Assembly (NCBI RefSeq): GCF_003129965.1
Contig: NZ_NRCJ01000011.1
Coordinates: 41,567-105,566, forward strand
Source: Aggregatibacter kilianii
GTDB taxonomy: Bacteria; Pseudomonadota; Gammaproteobacteria; Enterobacterales; Pasteurellaceae
Direction: 5' to 3'
DNA length: 64,000 bases
Positions 39,774-49,534 of this stretch are shown piece after piece. The notes beneath the pieces are model-generated. The model worked only from the letters and a program-made list of their open reading frames with translations. It ran no database searches and was not told the DNA's origin. A program made the translations under genes and the position numbers. Position 1 is the first letter of the stretch, and every line of letters starts with the position of its first letter.

Positions 39774-40601
39774 TTAACTGTTTATGGTCGCCTGCCGGAT
39801 TTTCAACGCATCGGCAGTTTCCGCCACATCATGCACACGCAAAATACAAGCGCCGTTCATGGCGGCAATTAAAGCGGCGCTGACACTGCCGACGATTCGT
39901 TGTTCCACCGGTTTGTCCAGCACTGCGCCAATCATTGATTTACGGGAAATTCCTGCTAAGACAGGGTAGCCCTGTTTGCAAAAAACCGCGAGATCATGGA
40001 GCAATCGATAATTATGTTGCACGCTTTTACCAAACCCAAAGCCCGGATCCCAAATGATATTACCTTGTTTGATTCCTGCCGCCAGACATTGTTCCGTACG
40101 TTCTTGCATAAATTTTAAAACGTCTGCCACGACATCCTCATAATGTGGATTAAGCTGCATAGTACGCGGCTGTCCCTGCATATGCATAATGCACACCGGC
40201 AAGGCAAGCTGTGCGGCGGTCTCCAAGGCATACGGTTCGCGTAGTGCACGAATATCGTTAATCAAATCCATGCCTACCTTTGCCGCTTCTTGCATCACCT
40301 GCGCCTTTGAGGTATCCACCGAAATCCAGCAATCAAAACGTTGTCGCACCGCTTCCACCAAAGGTACAACCCGCTCCAGCTCTTGTTCTAAGGTCACTTC
40401 ATCCGCCATCGGTCGAGTCGATTCCCCGCCGATGTCAATAATCGACGCGCCTTGTTGTAGCATTTTTTCCACTTGAACTAGGGCTTTATCTAACTGAAAA
40501 AATTTGCCGCTGTCGGAAAAAGAATCGGGGGTGAAATTGAGGATCCCCATAATTTGGGGTGAGGAAAGATCTAAGATTTTATTGTTGGCGGTTAATTTCA
40601 T
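39774..40601 (-). CDS. folP: Dihydropteroate synthase FolP
   Basis: FolP joins p-aminobenzoate to the pterin pyrophosphate made by FolK. The 275-aa TIM barrel has MGILNFTPDSFSDSG (about 19-33), IDIGGESTRP (about 57-66), WISVDTSKAQVM and PGFGFGKSVQHN. It is the target of sulfonamides; I see no obvious insertion of the kind linked with resistance, but I cannot judge point changes. Upstream is an uptake signal (40628-40636). Confidence 0.97.
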   Translation of the reverse strand: MKLTANNKILDLSSPQIMGILNFTPDSFSDSGKFFQLDKALVQVEKMLQQGASIIDIGGESTRPMADEVTLEQELERVVPLVEAVRQRFDCWISVDTSKAQVMQEAAKVGMDLINDIRALREPYALETAAQLALPVCIMHMQGQPRTMQLNPHYEDVVADVLKFMQERTEQCLAAGIKQGNIIWDPGFGFGKSVQHNYRLLHDLAVFCKQGYPVLAGISRKSMIGAVLDKPVEQRIVGSVSAALIAAMNGACILRVHDVAETADALKIRQATINS

Positions 40602-40673
40602 GAGATGTTCGCTTGCTTATAGGCAAAAAGTGCGGTGCATTATAACGGAGTTTTTTTACCTTGCCAAAAAATG

Positions 40674-41756
40674 CTACCACAGGCTCATTTGCTCTGTTGT
40701 TTTTTCTTCCGGCAAGGTAACGTGCAGCCCGATTAAACGCACGCTGCGCCCCGCCTTACGCTGCCAGATTTGACTCAACAGCAGGTTGAAATTTTCTTCG
40801 GAAAAATCCACCGCACTTTTTTCTAACGTCGTCACCTGAAAATCCTCAAACTTTAACTTCACACCGATTTTGCGAAATTGGGTCAACGGAATATGCGGGC
40901 AGGCGCGTTGTACCCGTGCCACCAGCTGAGAATAAAGTTTTTTCAACACGTCATACCCTTGAGTAAGCTGCTCGATATTTTCCAACAATGTGGTTTCCAC
41001 GCCGACGGATTTACGCTCACGATGAGGCTGCACAAGGCGCTCATCAATACCATGGCTATATGCCCAAATGCGCTGTCCCATTTTGCCGAATAAATTAAAC
41101 AGCACATTTCGATCATATCGTTGCACATCGGCACAAGTCACCAAGCCCATTTGTTGTAATTTTTCCGAGGTGACTTTACCTACACCAGGAATTTTTTTCA
41201 GCGGCAATGCCGCCACAAAATCCGCCACATCCTTTGGCTCAATGACAAATTGCCCGTTCGGCTTATTTTGATCGGAGGCGATTTTCGCCAGAAATTTTAA
41301 CGGCGCGACGCCCGCCGATGCCGTTAAATGCAGCTCGTTAAAAATCGCCTGACGAATATCCTGCGCAATCCAAGTGGCGGAACCGAAACACTTATCGCAA
41401 TCGGTCACATCCAAATAGGCTTCGTCCAAAGAAAGAGGTTCGATGATGGAAGTATAACGCTGAAAAATGTGATGAATTTGCTGCGACACTTCACGATATA
41501 ACGCCATATTAATGGGAAGCAATACCAAATTCGGACAGAGTTTCAAAGCTTGTGCGGTGGACATGGCACTGTGTAAACCGAATTTGCGCGCCATATAATT
41601 GCATGTGGTCAGCACGCCGCGCTGCTCCGCTCTGCCACCCACGGCGACAGGTTTGTCGGCTAAGGAAGGATTCTCACGAATCTCAATGGACGCATAAAAG
41701 CAGTCCATATCAATGTGAATAATTTTTCTGGGTTTGTGAACGGGAGAATTCGGCAT
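40674..41756 (-). CDS. dinB: DNA polymerase IV DinB
   Basis: DinB is a Y-family lesion-bypass polymerase. The 360-aa protein has IIHIDMDCFYASIE (metal Asp), PLSLDEAYLDVT (catalytic Asp-Glu), helix-hairpin-helix KKIPGVGKVTSEKLQ, a little-finger domain, and a C-terminal QMSLW that fits a sliding-clamp-binding motif. A LexA box lies upstream (41815-41830). ATG 41756 directly follows the T-run of a USS hairpin and has no visible ribosome site, which is odd for an SOS gene. No other in-frame start precedes the active-site Asp. Confidence 0.96.
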   Translation of the reverse strand: MPNSPVHKPRKIIHIDMDCFYASIEIRENPSLADKPVAVGGRAEQRGVLTTCNYMARKFGLHSAMSTAQALKLCPNLVLLPINMALYREVSQQIHHIFQRYTSIIEPLSLDEAYLDVTDCDKCFGSATWIAQDIRQAIFNELHLTASAGVAPLKFLAKIASDQNKPNGQFVIEPKDVADFVAALPLKKIPGVGKVTSEKLQQMGLVTCADVQRYDRNVLFNLFGKMGQRIWAYSHGIDERLVQPHRERKSVGVETTLLENIEQLTQGYDVLKKLYSQLVARVQRACPHIPLTQFRKIGVKLKFEDFQVTTLEKSAVDFSEENFNLLLSQIWQRKAGRSVRLIGLHVTLPEEKTTEQMSLW

Positions 41757-41758
41757 AA

Positions 41759-41805
41759 AAAAGTGCGGTCAAAAATTTAATTATTTTTTGTCGACCGCAC
41801 TTTAT
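41759..41805. terminator. Inverted uptake-signal hairpin in the dinB leader
   Basis: Uptake signals at 41761-41769 and 41794-41802 form a stem of 10 or more bp. On the minus strand it ends in TTTTTT right before the dinB ATG. It may end transcripts of the upstream secreted-protein gene, and it would also lie inside a LexA-controlled dinB leader. Confidence 0.65.
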
Positions 41806-41814
41806 CACATAAAA

Positions 41815-41830
41815 CTGTATAAATAAACAG
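41815..41830 (-). promoter_or_regulatory. LexA box upstream of dinB
   Basis: CTGTATAAATAAACAG fits the gamma-proteobacterial SOS box CTG-N10-CAG exactly in its fixed positions. It lies between the stop of the upstream gene and dinB. Confidence 0.8.
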
Positions 41831-41833
41831 TAA

Positions 41834-42352
41834 TTAATTGGCGACGTTAATTTGTTGCCCGTCGGCAAAAGTTAAATTCCGCGCCACGGAATACACTTGC
41901 ACCGGCTCCTGTAAATGGGTGAACAGCGAACGATATTGCTCCGGAATTTGATTAAACGGAATACGCAAATTTACCGTAATTTTAGTTTTCGGTGCCATCG
42001 GCTGAGCAAAATTTAACGGCACGTCCTGCGAATAAATCATTTGCTGATCGTACAAATAGGCGGCAATCCAATACAGCGATTTAATCGGTTTATTGCTTTT
42101 GTTTTCCACGGAATATTTCACCAACACATAAGCCTGATTTTCATCATCCACCACTATGTCACGTTCTTCAAAATGAATATCTACGCTGTTTTTAAACTGT
42201 GATAAGGCACTTTGTTGAGTATTCTTCGTTTTTTGCTTGGTTTGCTGGGTTGTTTGAGCCTTGCCTTTTGTCGTTGGCTCGGCAGCGAATGCAGTATTGA
42301 AAGTCAATACGGAAGAGAATGCAAGCAAAGTCACTAATTTGACAAATTTCAT
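41834..42352 (-). CDS. Hypothetical secreted protein
   Basis: I do not recognise this 172-aa protein by function. It has a clear signal peptide (MKFVKLVTLLAFSSVLTFNTAFA). A Thr/Gln/Lys-rich low-complexity stretch (about 28-50) follows. Then comes an about 110-residue beta-rich domain (VDIHFEERDIVVDDENQAYV, YSVENKSNKPIKSLYWIAAY, KITVNLRIPF) that looks like an immunoglobulin-like or FxLYD-type periplasmic fold. It is expected in the periplasm. It lies between sstT (a terminator separates them) and dinB. Confidence 0.75.
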   Translation of the reverse strand: MKFVKLVTLLAFSSVLTFNTAFAAEPTTKGKAQTTQQTKQKTKNTQQSALSQFKNSVDIHFEERDIVVDDENQAYVLVKYSVENKSNKPIKSLYWIAAYLYDQQMIYSQDVPLNFAQPMAPKTKITVNLRIPFNQIPEQYRSLFTHLQEPVQVYSVARNLTFADGQQINVAN

Positions 42353-42440
42353 TGGATAACCTTTAAATTAACTGAAGTGGCGGCATTCTACCCTATATAA
42401 GATAGGGTGAAAACGGAATTTTCATTAACTTACAAAAACA

Positions 42441-42470
42441 AAAAAGGATAGAAAATGCTCTATCCTTTCT
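42441..42470 (-). terminator. Terminator after sstT
   Basis: A 10-bp stem, aaaggataga with tctatccttt (42443-42452 and 42459-42468), with a T-run on the minus side. Confidence 0.85.
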
Positions 42471-42486
42471 TTTTACTCAATTTGCT

Positions 42487-43728
42487 TTATGCTTTCTTTT
42501 GCTCATCAGCAATACAAGCCGCCGCAGTGAAAAGCACATCTGTTGAAGAATTCAACGCGGTTTCGGTAGAATCTTGCAAAATACCGATAATGAAGCCCAC
42601 ACCGATCATTTGTGCCGCGACATCATCGGAAACGCCGAATAAGCTACACGCCAACGGAATAAGTAACAAAGAACCACCCGCCACACCGGAGGCGCCGCAA
42701 GCACAAAGACTTGCCACAATGCTCAACAGAATTGCGCTACCGAAAGAGACTTCAATGCCGAGCGTGTGCACTGCTGCAAGGGTTAATACTGTGATGGTAA
42801 TCGCCGCTCCCGCCATGTTAATGGTTGCGCCCAACGGAATGGAAACGGAGTAAGTTTCTTCGTCTAAATTCAAACGTTTCGCTAGGTTAATATTCACCGG
42901 AATGTTCGCCGCCGAACTGCGGGTAAAGAAAGCAGTCACGCCACTCTCACGCAAACAAGTCCAAACCAACGGATACGGATTACGACGGATTTTCCAATAA
43001 ACCAAAATCGGATTCACAACTAACGCAACAAAGAACATCGAACCAATTAATACGCTCAGTAATCGAACATACCCGCCTAATGCGCCTAAGCCTTTATCTG
43101 CTAAAGTTTCGGCAACTAAACCGAATACGCCGATCGGCGCAAAGGAAATGATCACATAAACGATTTTAGACACAGCCTCAGAAAAATCGGAAATCACCGC
43201 TTTTGTGGTGTCGGAAGCATGGCGAAGCGCCAAACCTAAACCGATAGACCAAGACAACACACCGATAAAGTTGGCTTTAAATAAGGCATTTAACGGGTTA
43301 TCCACCATATTAAAAATCAGATCCAACAAGACCCCACCCACGCCTTTCGGTGCGGATGTAATATCTTCTTTTACGGATAACGCCACTTCTGTTGGGAATA
43401 AAAAGGCCGCAATCACCGCAACCAGCGCAGCTAAGAAAGTGCCTAATAAGTACAAAATAATGATAGATTTCATACTGGTTTGAGTGCCCACTTTCTTATT
43501 AGCAATGGCCGCCATAACCAACACGAAAATTAACAACGGTGCAACGGCACGCAATGAGCGGACAAAGATTTGACCTAAAACACCGACTTTTTCCGCCAGG
43601 CTAAAACCCAACACCGGTTGTAACACAGGCGTAATCAGCGCAACGAGAATACCGAGTACCAAACCAATGGCAATGCGTTTAACCAGATTACCTTGAAAAA
43701 ACAGAGAAACTAAACGAGACATGTTCAT
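42487..43728 (-). CDS. sstT: Serine/threonine:sodium symporter SstT
   Basis: SstT takes up L-serine and L-threonine with sodium. It belongs to the dicarboxylate/amino acid:cation symporter family. The 413-aa protein (E. coli 414) has eight helices and two re-entrant loops. The family's serine-rich [14 protein letters not shown] (about 265-278) and [20 protein letters not shown] blocks are visible, and [16 protein letters not shown] ends the protein. The second ATG (MSRLVSLF) is an alternative start two codons on. Confidence 0.95.
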   Translation of the reverse strand: MNMSRLVSLFFQGNLVKRIAIGLVLGILVALITPVLQPVLGFSLAEKVGVLGQIFVRSLRAVAPLLIFVLVMAAIANKKVGTQTSMKSIIILYLLGTFLAALVAVIAAFLFPTEVALSVKEDITSAPKGVGGVLLDLIFNMVDNPLNALFKANFIGVLSWSIGLGLALRHASDTTKAVISDFSEAVSKIVYVIISFAPIGVFGLVAETLADKGLGALGGYVRLLSVLIGSMFFVALVVNPILVYWKIRRNPYPLVWTCLRESGVTAFFTRSSAANIPVNINLAKRLNLDEETYSVSIPLGATINMAGAAITITVLTLAAVHTLGIEVSFGSAILLSIVASLCACGASGVAGGSLLLIPLACSLFGVSDDVAAQMIGVGFIIGILQDSTETALNSSTDVLFTAAACIADEQKKA

Positions 43729-44052
43729 AATAGATTAATGCTGTTGTGCAAATAGACTTGCTGTTGATCTTTGAATCAAAACTGATTCCCCTAAAAAAAC
43801 CCGATAAAGATAGCTTAAATTTTGGCTAAAGAAAATACGAACACCTGTAATTTTTTTAGCTTTTTAAAAATATTCGCAATAAAATTAAAAATCATCTAAT
43901 AAACAGCAGCTCATTTTAGCGTTAGCGATAAAATCCCCATTATCTTTCACCCGCCGGGAAAAAAATTTTCTTTTCCTGCTTGACTTACTGTATAAAATAT
44001 CAGTATATTAATACTGTATAAACGAACAGTTAATTCTAACTAAGGATTCAAT
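43729..44052. promoter_or_regulatory. Divergent region sstT / UmuD-like gene
   Basis: A 324-base A/T-rich gap. The right end holds the SOS promoter described separately. I see no convincing promoter, riboswitch or ORF for sstT in the remaining part. Confidence 0.4.
43980..44029 (+). promoter_or_regulatory. SOS promoter with two LexA boxes
   Basis: TTGACT (43980-43985) and TATATT (44004-44009, spacer 18) enclose one LexA box, CTGTATAAAATATCAG (43988-44003). A second, CTGTATAAACGAACAG (44014-44029), lies at the start of the transcript. Double boxes usually mean tight LexA repression, as at umuDC or lexA in E. coli. Confidence 0.85.
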
Positions 44053-44502
44053 ATGAACTATCAAAATCACGTCGGCGCACAAAATGATCAGTCTTTTTCT
44101 TATCAACCTATGCCGTTTTTTGATGATATGAAACAAAATAACTTGTTCTTTAATAAAAAGCTGGATCTCAACTTATACTGTATTAGACGCCCTCAGCAAA
44201 CCTGCTTTATTCGCGTAACCAATCCGAATATGTTGGCATGGGGAATTGACGTGGGCGATATGCTGGTGGTGGAAAAGAACAACGAACTGTTTGTGGAAGA
44301 ACTGGTTGTGCTTGAAGTAAATAACGAATTTCATATCTATGAATTCATCGCCCACACAAACGGTGAATTCGTGTTCTTATCATTAGATTCCAAAACCGAG
44401 AATATTAAAATTGACGATTGGCGTAAGCTGCCGATTGTGGGCACGGTTACCAATGTCATTCATCAACTACAACGCAAAAATACCATGCGCTTTGCGGCAT
44501 GA
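44053..44502 (+). CDS. UmuD-like S24-fold protein lacking the catalytic Ser and Lys
   Basis: A 149-aa protein that aligns with the C-terminal part of UmuD/LexA. VTNPNMLAWGIDVGDMLVVE matches UmuD [20 protein letters not shown], and NNEFHIYEF matches DGEFTVKKL. In UmuD the Ser and Lys of GDSM and TVKK form the self-cleavage dyad. Here they are Asn 59 and Tyr 96, and there is no Cys-Gly cleavage site before the domain. It should fold like UmuD but not cut itself. Two LexA boxes control it. No umuC follows: a terminator and a convergent gene do. It may act as a preformed UmuD'-like partner of a polymerase; that is inference. Confidence 0.8.
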   Translation: MNYQNHVGAQNDQSFSYQPMPFFDDMKQNNLFFNKKLDLNLYCIRRPQQTCFIRVTNPNMLAWGIDVGDMLVVEKNNELFVEELVVLEVNNEFHIYEFIAHTNGEFVFLSLDSKTENIKIDDWRKLPIVGTVTNVIHQLQRKNTMRFAA

Positions 44503-44520
44503 TAGTTTGGGTAAAAAGAC

Positions 44521-44568
44521 AAAAAAAGTGCGGTTAAAAATTTAATTGTTTTTTTAACCGCACTTTTT
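44521..44568. terminator. Bidirectional uptake-signal terminator
   Basis: Uptake signals at 44525-44533 and 44556-44564 form a 13-bp stem flanked by A and T runs between convergent genes. Confidence 0.8.
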
Positions 44569-44582
44569 TATTCAATACCAGA

Positions 44583-45092
44583 TTAAAGTACGCGACGGGA
44601 TTGGGTATAGGTTCTCGCCCAGTAATTGTCGCTTAAGGATTCAATAATCACACCACGGCTTGTACTGGAATGCATAAATTTATCATCGCCGATATACACG
44701 CCCACATGGTTGTTTCTACGGAAAAACACCAAGTCTCCCGATCTTAATTCTTTCTTTTGAATGGCTTTTCCCACATAGCGCTGCTCGGCAGTGGAACGCG
44801 GTAACGCCACACCAAACGCATCTAAGAATGTCGTTTGCATGAAACTGGAACAATCAATGCCATTTTTGGTGGTTCCGCCAAAACGATAGCGGGTTCCCGC
44901 CCATTCCCGATAAACTTTGGAAAGGCGTTTGTCCATAATGCCGGAATATTGATGAGGCTTGTTGGTTTTGAGTTGGGAGGCAATTAATTGATTAAGTTGT
45001 TCTTCGTCTTGATCAGGTTGGTATGAGGCGGTGCTATTCGAGCACGCAGTTAAGATGAACAAAGGAGTGATAATCAATAATTTTTTGAACAT
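44583..45092 (-). CDS. NlpC/P60 lipoprotein (Spr/MepS-like peptidoglycan hydrolase)
   Basis: A 169-aa lipoprotein (lipobox LTAC, Cys 17) with an NlpC/P60 domain: catalytic Cys 81 in NGIDCSSFMQ, His 129 in NHVGVYIGDD, and the third polar residue His 141 in KFMHSSTSRG. The size and layout resemble E. coli MepS (Spr), a DD-endopeptidase that opens meso-DAP-D-Ala cross-links in the periplasm, and NlpC itself. Which of the two is the orthologue cannot be settled. It stands alone, convergent with the UmuD-like gene. Confidence 0.88.
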   Translation of the reverse strand: MFKKLLIITPLFILTACSNSTASYQPDQDEEQLNQLIASQLKTNKPHQYSGIMDKRLSKVYREWAGTRYRFGGTTKNGIDCSSFMQTTFLDAFGVALPRSTAEQRYVGKAIQKKELRSGDLVFFRRNNHVGVYIGDDKFMHSSTSRGVIIESLSDNYWARTYTQSRRVL

Positions 45093-45219
45093 AGGTTTAA
45101 GTTGTTATTTTGAATATGGATTTAAGGTTTGCATTTCGAGTTACATAATTGCGCGCGATGATACCGTAAATTTATGTAAAAATCTACTTTTAATTTAACA
45201 AAAACCCCTATTTTTTAGC

Positions 45220-45257
45220 ATATGTAGTGCATAAAACGAATTTTAAGCACTACATAT
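45220..45257. repeat. 11-bp perfect inverted repeat downstream of kdsA
   Basis: ATATGTAGTGC (45220-45230) and GCACTACATAT (45247-45257) flank a 16-base loop, 16 bases past the kdsA stop. It could be a weak terminator or 3' processing hairpin, but no clean T-run follows on the minus strand. Confidence 0.5.
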
Positions 45258-45272
45258 TGAATGCTGAAAGGA

Positions 45273-46136
<864 letters not shown>

Positions 46137-47090
46137 TTATTTATTTTCCGTTTGCGCCCGACAACCTAATGTCACGCGCTCATTATTTCCGTAATCCCGC
46201 AAAGTTTCAACCGCCGACCAACAATTCTCGAGGAAAATCGACCGCACTTTTTCGCCCTGCTGCCAACCGTGCTCCACCAACAAATAGCCGTTCGCTTGCA
46301 TGAATTTCGGTGCATTGGTGATAATGTGCCGCAAATCCGCATAGCCTTCCTCGCCCGCCACCAACGCGGACAACGGCTCAAACCGTACGTCGCCTTGCGC
46401 TAAATGTTCATCCTTTTCATCAATATAAGGCGGATTGCTGACGATCAAATCAAACGATCCCGCGACGTTTTCAAACCAGCGACTTTGCAAAAATGTCACC
46501 TCCAACTGATTTTTCTCCGCGTTGGAGGCAGCCAATGCCACCACATCCGGCATCAAGTCCACGCCGATAATCTCCAGTTTAATCTGTTGCTTTTGGGCAA
46601 GCGGTTTTAGCTCCGACGCCAATGCCAAGGCAATCGCCCCCGTTCCGGTGCCGAGATCTAAGATACGAAACTTATCTTCGCTCCCTCCGTTTACGGGGGG
46701 AGCTGCCGAAGGCTGAGGGGGGGAAATCTGTCTATTACGTTGCAATAGATTCATTTTACTCATGGCAATGGCCACCGCCCGCTCCACCAAAATTTCCGTA
46801 TCCGGACGGGGAATCAGCGTTTCCGCCGACACATTGAGCGGCAATGACCAAAATTCTTTTTCGCCTAAAAGATAAGCGATAGGCTCGCCCTGCAAACGGC
46901 GGGATAAAAGTGCGGTCAGTTTTTCCAGTGTTTTTTCATCCAATGCCGTTTCACCGAACGCCAAAATCGCCGCTCGGGATTTTTGCGTTACCCATTGCAA
47001 TAGCACCTGCGCATCGGTTTTGCCGTTCTCGGCGGGATTCGCCTGATTTAACGCTTGGGCGGCTTGTTGCAGCCACTGTTGATAGTTCAT
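46137..47090 (-). CDS. prmC: Release factor glutamine methyltransferase PrmC, with an in-frame palindromic repeat
   Basis: PrmC methylates the Gln of the GGQ motif in release factors RF1 and RF2. The 317-aa protein has the N-terminal helical domain, LIPRPDTEILVE, the SAM loop LDLGTGTGAIALALA (about 144-158) and the catalytic NPPY (about 219-222). Compared with E. coli PrmC (277 aa) it has an extra segment of about 27 residues between LVERAVA and the SAM loop. Part of this (about residues 123-137, rich in Pro and Ala) is encoded by a palindromic repeat (46681-46723). ATG 47096, two codons upstream, is an alternative start. Confidence 0.95.
   Translation of the reverse strand: MNYQQWLQQAAQALNQANPAENGKTDAQVLLQWVTQKSRAAILAFGETALDEKTLEKLTALLSRRLQGEPIAYLLGEKEFWSLPLNVSAETLIPRPDTEILVERAVAIAMSKMNLLQRNRQISPPQPSAAPPVNGGSEDKFRILDLGTGTGAIALALASELKPLAQKQQIKLEIIGVDLMPDVVALAASNAEKNQLEVTFLQSRWFENVAGSFDLIVSNPPYIDEKDEHLAQGDVRFEPLSALVAGEEGYADLRHIITNAPKFMQANGYLLVEHGWQQGEKVRSIFLENCWSAVETLRDYGNNERVTLGCRAQTENK
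46681..46723. repeat. Palindromic repeat within prmC
   Basis: ctccctccg..cggggggag forms a 9-bp hairpin and is followed by agctgccgaaggctgagggg and a G run. The base composition differs from the flanking gene. It is read in frame as a Pro/Ala/Gly-rich insert. Confidence 0.7.
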
Positions 47091-47135
47091 TTTCATCAAA
47101 TAAAAATGAACGAGCCGTTAAGCTCGTTCCTGTGA

Positions 47136-48218
47136 TTAATTCTGTTCGGACAATGCCGCCAACTGATCCGCCTGATATTCGGTGATAATCGGTTGAATCA
47201 AGTCATCAATTTTACCGTTCATGACTTCATCTAGGCGGTAAATCGTTAAATTAATGCGATGATCGGTGACGCGACCTTGCGGGTAATTGTAAGTGCGGAT
47301 TTTGTCGGAACGGTCGCCGGAACCCAAGAGATTGCGACGGGTGTCCGCTTGTTCCTGCGCCAGTTTTTCCTGCTCTTGTTGCACTAAGCGGGAAGCCAAT
47401 ACAGAAAGCGCTTTGGCTTTATTTTTATGTTGTGAACGCTCATCCTGACATTCCACCACCATGCCGGTCGGGATGTGGGTAATACGCACCGCGGAATCGG
47501 TTTTATTGATGTGCTGACCGCCCGCGCCCGAAGCACGATAGGTGTCGATGCGCAAATCCGCCGGGTTGATTTCCGGCATTTCCGATTCCGGCAATTCGGG
47601 CATCACGGCAACCGTACAGGCGGAGGTGTGAATTCGCCCTTGGGATTCGGTTTTCGGCACACGCTGTACACGATGACCGCCCGATTCGAATTTTAATTGA
47701 CCATACACGCCGTCACCGCTAACCAGGGCGATAATTTCTTTAAAACCGCCCTGCTCGCTTTCATTCTCGCTGAGCACTTCTACGCGCCAGCGTTTGGTTT
47801 CCGCATAACGGCTGTACATACGGAATAAATCGCCTGCAAAAATCCCCGCTTCATCACCGCCTGTGCCGGCTCGAATTTCCAAGTAACAGTTATATTCGTC
47901 ATTCGGATCTTTCGGCAATAATAAAATTTGCAAATGCTGCTCAACCTGTTCCAACTCGGCTTTAGATTCTTCGATCTCCATTTGTGCCATTTCTTTCATT
48001 TCAGGATCGTCAAGCAGAATCTGCGCTTCTTCTAAGTTGGAATTAAGCTGATTCCAACGATTAAAACTTTTTACCACATCTTCCAGTTGGGCATATTCTT
48101 TGGAATAGGCACGGAATTTATCTTGATCACTGATAACGGAAGCATCGCCAAGCAAGGCTTCCAGCTCTTCATAACGTTCTTTTAAGCTATCTAATTTATT
48201 GATAATTGAGGGTTTCAT
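47136..48218 (-). CDS. prfA: Peptide chain release factor RF1
   Basis: RF1 reads UAA and UAG and triggers peptide release. The 360-aa protein equals E. coli RF1 in length. It has the N-terminal helical domain and the PxT-type codon recognition region ([15 protein letters not shown] and neighbouring text). The GGQ motif is in [18 protein letters not shown] (about 234-251), whose Gln is the PrmC target. ATG 48218 begins the family N-terminus [12 protein letters not shown]. It is followed by prmC (45-base gap) and kdsA. Confidence 0.97.
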   Translation of the reverse strand: MKPSIINKLDSLKERYEELEALLGDASVISDQDKFRAYSKEYAQLEDVVKSFNRWNQLNSNLEEAQILLDDPEMKEMAQMEIEESKAELEQVEQHLQILLLPKDPNDEYNCYLEIRAGTGGDEAGIFAGDLFRMYSRYAETKRWRVEVLSENESEQGGFKEIIALVSGDGVYGQLKFESGGHRVQRVPKTESQGRIHTSACTVAVMPELPESEMPEINPADLRIDTYRASGAGGQHINKTDSAVRITHIPTGMVVECQDERSQHKNKAKALSVLASRLVQQEQEKLAQEQADTRRNLLGSGDRSDKIRTYNYPQGRVTDHRINLTIYRLDEVMNGKIDDLIQPIITEYQADQLAALSEQN

Positions 48219-48304
48219 TATTTGACCTTCAGAAGGAAAGTGGAAAAGGAAATAAAAATCGGGGCATTCTAGCACAGAATGGAAATGTTGTTGAAGTTTA
48301 GGTA

Positions 48305-48338
48305 ATAAAAAAGGCTTTTGGATTTTGCCAAAAGCCTT
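48305..48338 (-). terminator. Terminator after pcp
   Basis: An 11-bp perfect stem (48311-48321 with 48328-48338) with a T-run on the minus side. Confidence 0.85.
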
Positions 48339-48355
48339 GTGTGAATAGATTGAAA

Positions 48356-48811
48356 TTAAAGTGCGGAAACGTTCAAACGTGAACCGCCGACGATACGCAC
48401 GCGTGCGCCCGGTACTAAGTTAGATTCGGCTTTTTGCACTACAACGATTTCTTTGCCGTCATCTTTTTTGATCACCATTTCCAAAGCTTCCACCTGGCTG
48501 GCTTTTTCTTCCACTTTGCTACCGATGACCGCACCGGCAACCGCGCCGATTGCGCTGGCAAGCACTTGTCCCGTACCGCCGCCGATACCGGAAGCGGCAA
48601 TACCACCGATAGCACCGCCACCGACGGTGCCGATCACGCCTTGGTTATCCGCTTGGATTTTCACCGGACGGGTGGAAACGATAGTACCGTAGCTAATAGA
48701 ACGCGCTTCTTTCGCTTGCTCCGAAGAATACACGCTACCGCTATACACGTCTTGGTTGGCACAACCGACAACGGTTAAGCCGACTAAAACAGCTAATGCG
48801 ATTTTTTTCAT
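48356..48811 (-). CDS. pcp: Outer-membrane lipoprotein Pcp/SlyB (glycine zipper)
   Basis: A 151-aa lipoprotein (lipobox VVGC, Cys 17) of the SlyB/Pcp family, known in H. influenzae as the 15-kDa peptidoglycan-associated lipoprotein. The middle part (about 62-95) is a double glycine zipper: [19 protein letters not shown] and [16 protein letters not shown]. The C-terminal part binds near the membrane surface and ends [16 protein letters not shown]. Family members stabilise the envelope and respond to Mg-linked stress. Monocistronic, with its own terminator. Confidence 0.9.
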   Translation of the reverse strand: MKKIALAVLVGLTVVGCANQDVYSGSVYSSEQAKEARSISYGTIVSTRPVKIQADNQGVIGTVGGGAIGGIAASGIGGGTGQVLASAIGAVAGAVIGSKVEEKASQVEALEMVIKKDDGKEIVVVQKAESNLVPGARVRIVGGSRLNVSAL

Positions 48812-48850
48812 AAATGCTCCTTAAATTATAAGAGGGTCAAATCAAGCGTA

Positions 48851-49438
48851 TCATACCGCGTTAATGATGTGTTTGATACTGTATGGGTGAAACTTAATGC
48901 AAGTATGGTTACCTATTTTATTCGAAAAACTTATCGCAACGGATAAATTTTCTAATTTTTCACCACTTGCTTTTGGTTTGCTCGCTTTGACTGTTAAATC
49001 TGAAAATTGGTTCCGCAAAAACGATTTTTTTATGCGCGCCATCCACGCCTCTGCCGTTTCTTTCACCAAAAACGGCACAACCACTTCAATATGCTCCCAG
49101 GTTTCCTGCGGATACTGCTTGTCTTTAGGCAACGGCAATTCCACCACATCCACCCATTGTTGCGCAAAACGCAAAGGCTCATGCAACCGAATCAAATAAA
49201 TCACCCGCCCGTTGACCACATTATCGCTCAACACCGAACCATGTTCTAAGAGTAACGCCAGCCATCTCTTTGCCGTTTGCTCGGTATTCACGCGCAAAGA
49301 CAGATGATCGATTTCATATTGGGTTAAATCCAAATCTATTCGTTGCGCCAAGGCGTGAATTTTTTGCTCAAAATCTTCAAAATCGGTGAAAAGTGCGGTC
49401 TGTTTTTCAAACATTTTATGCGGAACTTGAAACGACAT
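48851..49438 (-). CDS. yecM: YecM family protein (VOC-like fold)
   Basis: A 195-aa protein of the YecM family: IDHLSLRVNTEQTAKRWLAL, NVVNGRVIYLIRLHEPL, VVELPLPKDKQYPQETWEHIE and IKFHPYSIKHII. The fold is related to glyoxalase/bleomycin-resistance proteins with possible metal binding by His and Glu (DHLSLR, WEHIE, FHPYS). The function is unknown. It is divergent from argS, the same pairing as in E. coli. Confidence 0.88.
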   Translation of the reverse strand: MSFQVPHKMFEKQTALFTDFEDFEQKIHALAQRIDLDLTQYEIDHLSLRVNTEQTAKRWLALLLEHGSVLSDNVVNGRVIYLIRLHEPLRFAQQWVDVVELPLPKDKQYPQETWEHIEVVVPFLVKETAEAWMARIKKSFLRNQFSDLTVKASKPKASGEKLENLSVAISFSNKIGNHTCIKFHPYSIKHIINAV

Positions 49439-49534
49439 AATTTTCCTTTTTGGCTTTTCTGAAAGGTGAAAGAACGGTATTATATCCAGCTATTTTTATC
49501 AGCCCAACTTATTTCAAAAATTTAAGGTTCAGCC

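Noticed and set aside
46137..47090. Frameshift or fusion in prmC because of its extra length
   Set aside because: The frame is continuous and all motifs before and after the insert are intact. The added length comes from an in-frame repeat-derived segment.
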